Source: Diphasiastrum complanatum (taxonomy: Eukaryota > Streptophyta > Lycopodiopsida > Lycopodiales > Lycopodiaceae). Taken from it: DNA of 64,000 nucleotides. The stretch covers positions 23,879,106 to 23,943,105 of the forward strand of contig CM055100.1 of assembly GCA_029204225.1 (NCBI GenBank). Reading direction: 5' to 3'. Position numbers and translations under genes: made by a program. Under the pieces are notes generated by a model. The model was not told where the DNA came from and searched no databases. It saw only the letters and a program-made list of their open reading frames with translations. This document shows, piece after piece, positions 22,704 through 33,851 of this stretch. Within the stretch, counting starts at the first letter, position 1, and every line of letters starts with the position of its first letter.

Positions 22704-22777
<74 letters not shown>
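22704..22777 (+). repeat. (TC)n tract, LINE tail
   Basis: About 36 TC units directly after the LINE 3' motif. The next sequence (from 22778) belongs to another LINE 3' fragment, so the tract separates two LINE copies. Confidence 0.9.
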
Positions 22778-22779
<2 letters not shown>

Positions 22780-23069
22780 CGCGGTTCTAGCCCGTTCCTC
22801 GGACTTTTCCAGCAGAGGCTGATTCAAACTAGCCCACGGTCCAAACTGGGCCCGAACGAGTCGATGGTTCGAATCGCGATTCGTGTAACTTTGCTGGGTA
22901 CCATATAATATTGGCCATTATTCTCTTCTTTACTTAGATCTTTTTTTCCAATTCTGTTAGTTGACGGTGTCGATCTGTTTAGTTTCCATTTTTTTGATGT
23001 ACTGATGAGTCTTATATGCCTTATGGGATGGAAAAGACATTAATAAAGCTTCTTCTTCTTCTTCTTCTC
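22778..23069 (+). mobile_element. Short 5'-truncated LINE copy with (TTC)n tail
   Basis: It starts flush after the (TC)n tract and ends with the LINE tail motif: ATGCC-TTAT-GGGAT (23016-23029, one mismatch in the stem), GAAAAGACATTAATAAAGC, then (TTC)n at 23049-23067. No coding sequence is left. Confidence 0.6.
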
Positions 23070-23074
23070 AAAAT

Positions 23075-23770
23075 TCAATATAGTGGCAGATGCTCTTAGC
23101 ACAATGCCAAAACGAATTAAGTTTTACCCAAATCGAGGAGGAACTGCAAAAATGATGCATACCTCTCCATAGATTGGAAAACAGTCCAAGACATAGATGT
23201 ACAGACTTCTAAACCAATTCCTAGGGCTGGCGAAGATTCGTCCAAGTATACAACAACTTTTGTTGAGAATGAAGAGTACGAGCATACCAGATTGCGTTGA
23301 GGATTTTGAGTTTGTAGATCACAAATATACCATTATGGTTGAGGGATCTAGTTCTTGAGAATTCAAATGGAAACAATATTCCATTCAGGATGAGTACCTA
23401 CTAACAGAATATGTGTTCCCAACTTTGAAGGTTTTAGGCGCCAAGTATTATATGAATGTCATGACAACCCTAGCGCGGGACACCTAGGAATTTAGAAAAC
23501 TCATGAGCTTCTTCAGAGGCAATTCTTCTGGCCCAGTATGAAAAAGGATGTTTAGCAATATGTAACCAATTGCCAAAAGTGTCAGATTAACAAAGCAGAG
23601 TGTCTAAAGGTAGGCGAGTTGTTACGACCGTTAGAAATACTAGCTAGTAAATGGAAAAGTATTTCCATGGATTTTATAGTAGGCTTGCCTAGGCAAAAGG
23701 GTCATGATGCTACATGGTTCACAATTGACCATTTGACCAAAATGGCTCATTTTATTCGACCAATACAATC
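23075..23770 (+). pseudogene. Gypsy RNase H/integrase relic, part 2 (plus)
   Basis: It matches the full Gypsy element from [14 protein letters not shown] through the integrase zinc finger (HDNPS(A)[15 protein letters not shown]-like CQKCQINKAECL) to MAHFI. There are several stops (for example after DVQ) and indels. It is the other half of the relic at 21695-21966, separated by the inversion. Confidence 0.8.
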
Positions 23771-25150
<1,380 letters not shown>

Positions 25151-26520
25151 ACATACATATGTACAAAGCATGGGAGCATCGTCAATGTGCAGAGTGAAGA
25201 AAACTATACATGAAAACTACATAATGTAAACAATAAAATGCCCACAACCTGGGCCAGGTAAGACTGATGACTAGGAGAAAGCAGGGATGCCCACCACCCG
25301 GGCCAGGTGAAGAAGAGATCAAGTAAAATAGGCCCGAAGTGTCCGCTGAACGGTACGTCGAGATGAAGGCTGTATTGGTTGTCTGCAACCGTGACGGGTT
25401 TATTTCTGTGGCAATATCATCATCCGAATCCTCATCACGGGCTCGGGTTTGAAAGTATCCCGTAACTAGCAACTGCTGAGAGTCTATGCCCATATGATCG
25501 TGTGGAGGCAAAAGTGACTGACGAAGTAAAAGCATATCACGGATAAGAAGCCCCAAACACCGAGCATCAAGACGAGAAAAAATTGGTAAGTGTATGTGGA
25601 CCATCCCAATAAAGACAATAATATCGACCACGGATCTCATAATAAACTGGGTACGGAAGTAAGTAAGTGTGCCTCATCTTCAAGCTCGCGCATAGAAGAG
25701 AGGCGACATAATCTATGCTCACGCGGGATATTCCAGCAGCGACCAGTCTCAACAGCAAGCTGATGGGAAGAGGTGCGTAGCTGTCCAATGCGGTAACGCT
25801 CTGCTGAGGCAAACATCTAAAGATCTCATCTAAAGAAACACTAGAAAAACCGAGTCACTGAGTGGCTGATCTGAAGAAGCAAGTGATAGGCTGTGAAGTG
25901 CATGCTGGAGGCTGACGAACGACTTGGTAAGGCCGTTCTGAGGCTCTAGCTGACTGTGATGAACGGACTGCACGTCTCAGTCTAGAAGGTGGTCGCTGAG
26001 TCTTCACAGCCTTTTGTCGTGTCGGGATATCAAGCTCATCCTCTGAAACCTCCTCTCTATCCCTCTTCTGTAAGAAATGTGTGATGAGAGTCTGACTGTA
26101 AACATCATCTGCCTCCGAAGGTAGAAGAGATGCTCGTAATGTAAACATCTCTCTCAACATCTAGAGTCTCCATATGCCAAGAAAGAGCCAAGGGAGAGAG
26201 GAGTGTCTCTGTAGAGACAATAATAACGGCCTTGGATCTCATAATAAATAGGGCACCTGAAAATGAAATGTGACTCATCCTCTACCTCCTGCATCGAGCA
26301 TAACTGGCAAATCCGTTGTGGTCTGGGTGTATCAGTATAACGACCAGTCTCGATAGCGAGCTGATGTGAGGAGACACGAAGCTGCCCAATACGGTATCGA
26401 AGACCATATGATAATGTCTATGAGAGATACAACGGTAAATAGGTAGCCCCATATCATCTAACTGTAGGAGGTGAGTGCCGTAAAAATGCATCTTGGCTCT
26501 CTCTGGATCCAGCTATTTTG

Positions 26521-27103
26521 CCTCTTACACTTACCTCGCAGTTCTCTTTTCTAGTCCTCTGCTTGCTTTTCGACCGGCATCCACAGCTCGCCTGCGTAAG
26601 GGACACACTGCCCTTGTGCAGATGGAGAGGCTTTGTACTGCCCTTTATGTTCATGACCTCGCTACACGTTGTTTGCTCTTTTCTATTATTGTCTCTCCGG
26701 TGGCTATGTATTCAGCGGAGGCTTGGTGTCCTGGGCTCTCTACGGGTACATGGAGAGACATCACTCAGTTACAGATTCTCATGCTTGGCCGGATGATCCG
26801 TGCGAAGGCCTCAGTTCCTCATGACATTATACTAGCAGAGTTTGCATCTCCACCTATGGTTGTTGAGGCTATGTTCCAGATTGTCATGTTCTTACATAGG
26901 CTTGTCGATATGGACACTTCCAGATATCTGGTTGCTGCTTATACTTCATCTCGGTCTATTGCTAGTCAGCGGGCTAAGTCGTCATGGTTTGGGGATGTCT
27001 CTGAGTTTCTTGGCAGATGGGGGATATCTATATCAGCTCTCCCTAGTGGGACTCATACTTATATTCGGCGTCAGCTTTATCGCAGTTATATCCAGACAAT
27101 ATG
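26521..27103 (+). other. Micro-inversion 2 (583 bp) inside a LINE
   Basis: The block reads on the plus strand as LINE coding sequence (SYTYLAVLFSSPLLAFRPAS ... YIRRQLYRSYIQTIW), while both flanks read LINE on the minus strand. Flipping it joins YYDGQLLEIVT (ending at 27104 on the minus strand) to SYTYLAVLF, and joins SYIQTIW to the KMHFYGTHLLQLDD segment below 26520. That restores the LINE order seen in other copies. Confidence 0.75.
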
Positions 27104-27300
27104 GTCACTATCTCCAAAAGCTGTCCATCATAATAAAAAGTATCGTCCCGCATATGCTGCCTATTGGTGTTGAACACCACGATCTTAGTCTTAGAGATAT
27201 TTACCGTCAAACCCCATTTCTGATAGAAACGGAATGACGGCAAACTCAACAAGTATAACCTGGTGAGGAACAAATGGTTTGGCCCGGATCATGCGTGCAA

Positions 27301-29625
27301 GCATACTGATCTATAAACGTGAAATGCTAGTCCACTGACTCTGGAATTCCAGTACACCAGGCCTATGCTACATACATAGTTGTGGGTGCAACAATAGTAT
27401 CAAATAGGTTGCACTTACTCGGGGCATCCCGAATGTGCTTCCTGAAGCAAAAGTGCTCAAGACTAACCAATGCAGCATGCCCCTTCCGTAGTCTAGCTCT
27501 GGCTACGTGTCTCATACTGAAAGCAGGACCGGTGACGAAAGTCCCCAAGTAGGTGTAAGGGGATACCACCTCAAGTGGTTGTCCCCCTAGTGTGAACAAC
27601 TGTTGCTGCATAAAGGTCCTGGAGGTATTAAAGATCATAACATTGGTTTTCTTGGTATGCACAGCCAAACCGAATAAGTCTCCAAAAACCTGTAGTGTAT
27701 CCAAATGCCACTGCAATCCCTCACCAAATCCAAATGGAAATGAGTATATGCCACCATCATGATTGATGCGCTCAAGCTCATCAATATACAAACCAAAGAG
27801 TGTAGGGGAGAGGGAACAACCCTTCTTCACCCCAATAGTACTCCTGACTCTCTCTGAGAGGCCCTCATTTGATCTGAAGCATCCTTAAACCTACTCATAG
27901 AGTGCCATGATAGCCAATATGGTATCGGTGGAAAAATCAAGATCTCTCAGCCTCTGGATAAGCATATGACGTGGGACAGAGTCAAACGCTTTTCGGAAAT
28001 CCACAAAGCGACAATCTACTCTCTCACGCCTAGATCTAGCTTCCTCAATAACAACACGAAGACACATGATCAGTGGTAGAGTGTTGCTTCCTGAAGCCAG
28101 CCTGACCCAAAGCATGTAACCTCCGTGTCTCTGCCTCACAACTGACCGCTGACGCGTACCATATAGTTTAGCCATAACATGCCCAATCATAACGGTACGA
28201 TCGGTTTCATGGGGTCACCACTCTTGTGGATGGGATGGATGATGTTAGTACACCAAGTAGGGGGAAATCTAGAGATGACGGCCTGGTTAAGGAGTGAGGC
28301 TAAAATAGGCGAGAGAATATCAGTAGCATGAATCAAGAGTTCGGATTCCAGATCCTCAACTCCCGAGCACGGTGAGTCTTCAGTTTCTCAATGGCAAGGG
28401 AGACCATGGTAGGCGTAAAAAAGGAGAAAGTGGAAGGACGGGGAGATATAACAATCTGATTAGTGAGAAAAGTATAAAGTAAGGTGGCATATTCAGTCCA
28501 ACTACGTAAATCTCTCAGTAGTGGGGGTGGGGCATGTGGGATAAACTCACGCCAAAAAGCACCAGATGAGGAGCTATAAAGAAGATCCACCAAGCATTTC
28601 CCTTCGGAAGATTCGTATATACGTTTTTAATAACGACAAGTATAGCTATATAGACGTTTGAGATGTCGAAGGTGGGGGGATTGTGCAAATTGAAGGTGAA
28701 GTTGTTTGCATATATTGTCATACTTGTAAACTGGGGCACATTCCATATGAGAAGGATTAGGAGGAGAGAGGTTGAACGTTGAGTCCAATTTAATGGAAAG
28801 AAATGAATGGTCAGATAATGTGGGGGGGGGGGGGGGGGGGGGTGGAAACAATAAAGTCACATAGAAAGGGTATAAGAGATGGTGACCCCATAAAATAGTC
28901 CACAACACGATGACCACCACTATGGGGGTGGCAGGTAGTCTCCAGAAGTCGGCCAACAAGATAAGCCATTAAAAATGGCAAGCTCGTGGGCCTCACCCAA
29001 TAGCAGAAAATACTCCCCATATGAAGAGACCGGGCCACCAGCATCAGCAGATATCCTGTCAATTCCCAGGTCCATACTATCCATGGCATGTATCCTCAAA
29101 GGGTCATCAGTAATCATATGAAACTCTGTCTGTCTAGATGAGGTCCTGGCTTGGAATCTCCGGCCAGAAGTATGTAACCACGCTCAGAATAAAGAAGAAT
29201 ATCTGAAGAGAGATCGGCATATGGGGAACTAGTGCTATCAGCAAAACTCGAAGACTTTGGAGGAAAATAACAGAGTGCCAGATACAAATCCCTGTCAAGC
29301 CCAACACTCCAACCAAGAAGTCGAAGCCATAGGTAACATGTATGATCCTGTCGAACCACATCAATGATAGGCTGCTATACCACCATAACCTCTGCCCCCC
29401 ACAGACCTAGTCTCTGAGCGAAAAACGGAAAACCATCTGAAGCCCTGAAACTCCGGTAGTCCCCTAAACTGACTCTCATGGGTTTCTGTGAAGAGAAGAA
29501 TATCCCCCTATGCGATAAAGTCTACTAAATCTCCTGCTGCTGATGAAGAATGAATACCATTACAGTTCCATAGCCTGATACGGAGGTGACATGGTTGTAG
29601 GTGGCGCGGGTGCAATGGACGGGGT
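27301..29625 (-). pseudogene. LINE 2: decayed endonuclease + reverse transcriptase ORF
   Basis: From 29600 down: AP-endonuclease remnants (LWNCNGIHSS, LLFTETHESQFRGLPEF, ILLAGDSKPGPHL near 29160, and HSGGHRVVDYFMGSP near 28900). Then a linker (28593-28333) and RT pieces: RFVDFRKAFDSVPRHMLIQRL (27990), KKGCSLSPTLFGLYIDELERI and TYLGTFVTGPAFSMRH. The segment that should hold the YADD active site is deleted: the text jumps from ELERINHDGG to FGEGLQWHLDTL. A run of 21 G lies at 28822-28842. Its ORF1 appears to be the frame at 30572-31186, separated by an LTR fragment. Confidence 0.75.
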
Positions 29626-30585
29626 CTCGAGCTGCTCCCATGCCCGAGAAATCTGACCTGTTTTTTGCTTGGAAACCGACTTTTTAGTGAAACAGAGGCA
29701 GATCTGCTCCAAAACCGGCGTATGATGGCTCTATAGGATCGCTATGGATACTAGAAACATGCTCCCAAAATCTGATCAGGATCTGAGAAGGTTCCGGAAA
29801 GTTATGAGCGAGAATCCTTCTGAAAAATTGCGCTGGAGCTGTAGGAACAAAGTATGCCCAATTTTCCCTGCTAGAAATCGTTGAAACAACTCTGAAAACA
29901 TGTGTAGATCAGCGCTGGAACAGTAGGAAACGATTGCCCACAAATCCCTGCAAATTTGGATCTATTTCCCTTTTTTTCAGCGATGGAAATTTGCTACAGA
30001 AGGGCGATGGAGCATCTGAATTTTTTTACCAAGTTTTTCCTCCCTCAAACGGGTGTTTGTGGGCTCCCTGTACGCTGGAACAGCAGCGCTGGAGGCCCAC
30101 CTTTCTTCTCCAATATGTCTCCCACATTTTCTCCCTCAAAAATCCTTCAAAAACAAGCAAAATCTGACAATTTCTACTCTCTCTCTAGAACGACGTTTTC
30201 TCTCTCTAGAACGAGGCTCTGATACCAATTGTCACAAGCCAGTCTCTCCAAGCTCGTGAATCCTAGAAGCCGGTGTGTAGAATGAACCTCCCAACCATAG
30301 GCACCCCCTCCTTGAGTCCTTCTACCTGCTATTCTCGTCAACTGGCACATGGCATCCACCTGTGGGTAATCAGTCCACTTGGCATGCCTAGCCCCTGTGA
30401 CCTGTGAATACTAAGTGACTCATAAGGTACCACCCCCGTGCCCCGCCAAAGATCTATGACCCTCTTGGTCACCCCAACTACTTGCCGACTAGCATCTCGT
30501 CACTGACGGCTAGGGTCCCGACGGTCAAGACACACCGCATCTCTGACAACTTGTCAAGCGGCCACACTGGGTCACTGCTCGTGAC
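29626..30585 (-). mobile_element. LTR-retrotransposon fragment (LTR + PBS + leader) inside LINE 2
   Basis: On the minus strand TTGGTATCAGAGCCTCG (near 30215-30231) is a tRNA-Met type primer-binding site. It follows an LTR end GGCTTGTGACA; the LTR would span about 30230-30585, with inverted ends TGTCAC...GTGACG(CA). The 600 bp downstream resembles a retrotransposon leader with no coding frame. No second LTR or pol was seen, so this is a truncated or very reduced element. The outer LTR boundary is a guess. Confidence 0.45.
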
Positions 30586-31186
30586 GCACCGGTCCCAACT
30601 TGGGACAGATGTCCTCCTCGGTCACCGGCCCTTGCCAATACTTGGCCTCAGGCCCTCTGGTGACTGGCCGTGCCAAGGTCATGATAGAGCCATAACTGGA
30701 CTCTAACACCTCTCTTGGTGTGTAGATATCGTCTTCAAGAAGGGAATTCTTAGAAGACAACACTTCCGATGAGGGGACAGCTACTACCACCGACTGTGTT
30801 TCCAGCGCTGGATCAGCAACCTTGGAGGCTGTGGAGGCATTGGGAAACGAAGGGATGGTACTGTCCTTGGTAGAAGTGCTGGCAGCAGTAGGAGTACTAC
30901 TGTCAATGATGGCTACAACAGTGTTAGATGAATCAATGAAGGTTTTTCCAACAGCAGCGCTGGAGGCATTGAGATCAAGAGAGCTGTCAATGGAGGAACC
31001 CGCGATGTTGGAGCAATCAGCAATGGAGGAACCAGCGATGGAGGGTAAGGGACCAACAATGGAGGAGCTAGCGCTGGAGGAAGAGGCAGAACCCTTGATG
31101 GAAGAGGAACCAGCAATGGAGGTGCTGGATATGGAGCGAGGAGGGGAGGGGGGGGAGTTGGCTCCCCCTTTCTTATGTGGAGCCAT
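30572..31186 (-). pseudogene. Probable LINE 2 ORF1 protein (Ser/Thr-rich)
   Basis: The frame begins MAPHKKGGANSPPSPPRS and continues as Ser/Ala/Ile repeats (SSIAGSSI...), ending near the LTR fragment. Two other LINE-associated frames at 47584 and 32854 start similarly (MAKKNKGSPPTSPTT and MARKIRRSPCSLTP), each just downstream of a (TC)n tract. I infer a common ORF1 start. No zinc knuckle or RRM is visible in what remains. Upstream (31240-31255) a short AG/TC remnant marks the likely LINE 5' boundary. Confidence 0.45.
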
Positions 31187-31433
31187 GGGAGTGGAGCGCT
31201 GGAGGACATGAGCAGATTAGATCAGGGCACCATCTACAGCCGCGAGAGAGAGAGGGGTAGAGTTGGGTGTGTGTATAGAGAGAGAGCCACCATGCTGAGG
31301 GATAGGGATCCCTTGTGGGATCACGTTACCATTGCTGCGGCCTATGGCACATTTGGCACGAAGAGATGGACTTGGAGATACTGTCACCTCAGTTACACGA
31401 GAGGGCCCACACGCATTAGGGCGCATTTGTTAC

Positions 31434-31524
31434 ATTTGAGGGGGTACGAGATTGCCCCTTGCATGCATGCTCCTGACATTTGAGGGGGTATGAGATTGCC
31501 CCTTGCATGCATGCTCCTATCACG
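31434..31524. repeat. Two tandem copies of a 46-bp unit
   Basis: CATTTGAGGGGGTACGAGAT and CATTTGAGGGGGTATGAGAT each continue into TGCCCCTTGCATGCATGCTC. The copies lie directly head to tail. No function is evident. Confidence 0.8.
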
Positions 31525-32369
31525 ATACTCCTGCTGCACCAGACGTGGCTGGTCCTTAGAGGTTGGGGCCCACAGAGAGAGGTAAAGATTCAACTCTTAC
31601 ACTTCAAACATATTATTTTTTGAAATTTGACTATTGAATTTTTAATGTTGTCAATGGTCATGATTCATCATACGTTTCAATGCTCGAAAGAAATAAGAAA
31701 TTAAGAATGACTTGTTGCTTGAAAAGGTAAAAGTTAAAACCATGAACGTGCTTTTTAATTTTAAGTTTTAACTCACATCAATGATCATTGATCATAGACT
31801 AGTTGCTGGTGACCGTGTGCCATTGCTACTTCTCATTCATGGGCCTTATGGATACCTTGAGCTTTTGACCATGCTGGTGCACATTTCTCCATTCTAGCTA
31901 TCCTTTGTTAGGATGATCTCTTTATGCTCCATGTTTCCTGGCATATCGTTGGGTTTTCCATGCTATTACAGCGTGCCTGTCATCCTACTTATGTTCCTAC
32001 TCCTTGGTGCTGGTCTTCTGATGCTGCTATCTTTTTTTGGGGCACCTATATCACTGAGTTTGCACATATAGTTGATGGTTACGTGTATGATGCGGCTATT
32101 CGCAATGAGTGTCCATCTCTTTTCCAGTTTCCTTATTGGCTTCCCGTTGTTGATGCAGTTTTACCTTCTCGGGCTTTTTGGATACCTTGGTATGATGTCC
32201 CTATCTTTTGGGCTACTCCTCTATTATCTTGGGCATTACGGATACCTTGGCATTCCTGGTTGCTGCTTGATCTTCTTCTGGTTCCTTGGCATTCCTGGTT
32301 GTTCCATATTGCTTGGTTTCAGATGACGCGGCCGAGATGTTCCCCTCGTCGCCATGATGCTGTCCTGAG

Positions 32370-32603
32370 TTGTTCCCTTTCTTTACAGCTGCCATTCACC
32401 AGGTTCGCCTTCAGCATAGTCGGCGCCGCCGGCAGGTTCAGTTTTTGGTACAGTGGGATGGTCGCCCTATTGAGGCGGCCACATGGGAGCCTATTGATGT
32501 TTATTATCATACACCATTATTGGCAAATCAGGCTCCAGCCCTCATGGTCTTGGTTATTTCATCTATCACGGATATCGTTGCAGATGTTCCCTCTACCTCA
32601 TGA
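32370..32603 (+). pseudogene. Gypsy chromodomain relic
   Basis: A short plus frame contains RRRRQVQFLVQWDGRPIEAA followed by TWEP, the L-V-x-W...A-T-W-E pattern of a chromovirus integrase-tail chromodomain. There is no other Gypsy sequence clearly attached. The surrounding region (31600-32780) has W/L/F-rich frames with internal repetition (GGATACCTTGG, CCTTGGCATTCCTGG) that I do not believe are genes. Confidence 0.55.
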
Positions 32604-32789
32604 TTCGGCTAGCCATGACTATTTCTTTTTTGCATTTACATCACATTACTGTAGTAGTTGCTTAGTACTTGCTTTACATTTTTATGCTGCTTGTGGGGTA
32701 TCTGTTGTGACGACTTATGTCCTCTCCATCAATATTTCCATTAGTTCATCCTTTTTCAGTTTTTAGCATACTTACATTGTTGTTTTTGA

Positions 32790-32930
32790 GATAGTCATTA
32801 TGCGATGGTAGGGGTGAGGGAGCAAGGGCTCCTCCTAATCTTTCGCGCCATGGAGGTGGAGGAGGAGGGCGATGGAGGAGGGGGGTGTGGGGGGGCGGGG
32901 GGTGTTTAGATCATAGTCATGGAGGAGCAG

Positions 32931-32932
<2 letters not shown>
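32790..32932 (-). mobile_element. LINE 5' stub with ORF1 start
   Basis: Directly after the (TC)n tract on the minus strand comes a C-rich leader and ATGGCGCGAAAGATTAGG (MARKIRRSPCSLTP). It stops at a TAA soon after. It resembles the starts at 31186 and 47584. It is either a LINE 5' end cut short or a dead copy. Confidence 0.4.

Positions 32933-32985
<53 letters not shown>
32933..32985 (-). repeat. (AG/TC)n between LINE 3 and a LINE 5' stub
   Basis: About 26 dinucleotide units. On the minus strand LINE 3 coding sequence (HMERVCTT) runs through GCATTAATACAATG into (TC)n, then the LINE 5' stub follows. Confidence 0.9.
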
Positions 32986-32988
<3 letters not shown>

Positions 32989-33368
32989 TGTATTAATGCA
33001 AGTAGTACACACTCTCTCCATATGTACCAAGGCAACATGCCCCTTACGCAGGCGAGATAGAGCAGTAGAGCGAAAAGTGAGTAAGGGGCCGGTGAATAAT
33101 ACACCTAGGTAGGTGTATGATGTAACAATCTCCAGCTTCTGTCCATCATAATAAAATGCGTCATCTCTCATATGATGCCGATTTGTGTTAAACACCATTA
33201 CCTTGGTCTTAGCAATATTCACCGTCAAGCCCCACACTAAGCAAAAACCATATAGAGCATCAAGATGTCGCTGTAAACCAGAGGCTGTAGGGGATAGCAA
33301 TGCCACATCATCCGCATACAGTAGGATAGGAATAATAACATCAGCAAGTGGACATCCATCACCCCCCT
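32986..33368 (-). pseudogene. LINE 3, reverse transcriptase part 2
   Basis: Reads GDGCPLADVIIPILLYADDV, then LQRHLDALYGFCLVWGLTVN, AKTKVMVFNTNRHHMRDD, YLGVLFTGPLLTFRS, LRKGHVALVHMERVCTT. The YADD catalytic motif is intact. It ends inside the ORF with a (TC)n tail, so the C-terminal zinc region is missing. The upstream half is at 39480-41880 across the inserted Gypsy. Confidence 0.85.
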
Positions 33369-33726
33369 TGTAATAGATCCTAACACCACAGTAGGGCAAA
33401 CACTAACTGATCCACCCAACCTTGCCTACTCCCTGATATAGAGTAAGCCCCTCCTAGCCCAGTGTGAGGACTGGTAGCATGCTACTGCCAAGTGTCGGCC
33501 ACGTGGCACTGACGTGGCCGACTGCACGTCGGGACCCAACTGGGGGCCCTATCCTGCTGACAGGGTCCCTAGGCTGTGTTAGGCCCGCCATGGCTATGGA
33601 CCGTGCTGGGGCACACTACTCACACTGTCTTGCCCTGTTGGTCATGTACGCTGGACACGACCCTGACTGTGGTATCTGACCTATCTGTGTTCTCTAGGGT
33701 TCGGCACTGGTTACGAGCTCGTAACA
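33369..33726 (-). repeat. 3' LTR of the Gypsy element
   Basis: 358 bp, plus-strand text TGTAATAGATCC...GAGCTCGTAACA. It is preceded (on the minus strand) by the purine tract. No difference from the other LTR was found on reading, which implies recent insertion. Confidence 0.95.
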
Positions 33727-33851
33727 CTCCCTCCCCCTTAAGAACCGTCTTGGTCCTCTAAGACAAAGTCTGGAAAAATCTTGCGAAGGATGCTGCCTCT
33801 TTCCCAAGTGGCATTCTCAACAGGCTGATCATTCCACTTAACCAGATATTC

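Larger units (their letters stand above)
21967..23770. other. Micro-inversion 1 (1.8 kb) in intron 1
   Basis: The left junction joins a minus-strand Gypsy integrase to a plus-strand LINE; the right junction joins a plus-strand Gypsy to a minus-strand LINE. Flipping the segment makes ...GCTGTAAC (ending 21966) run into the reverse complement of ...CCAATACAATC (ending 23770). This matches the uninterrupted order in the Gypsy at about 34680-34710. The same flip brings the plus LINE pieces into line with the minus LINE at 23771-24929. Both broken elements are thus explained by one inversion plus a small LINE loss. Confidence 0.75.

Noticed and set aside
31924-32766. 280-codon plus-strand open frame rich in Trp, Leu and Phe
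   Set aside because: No domain, internal DNA repetition, and a better-supported chromodomain relic lies in another frame of the same DNA.
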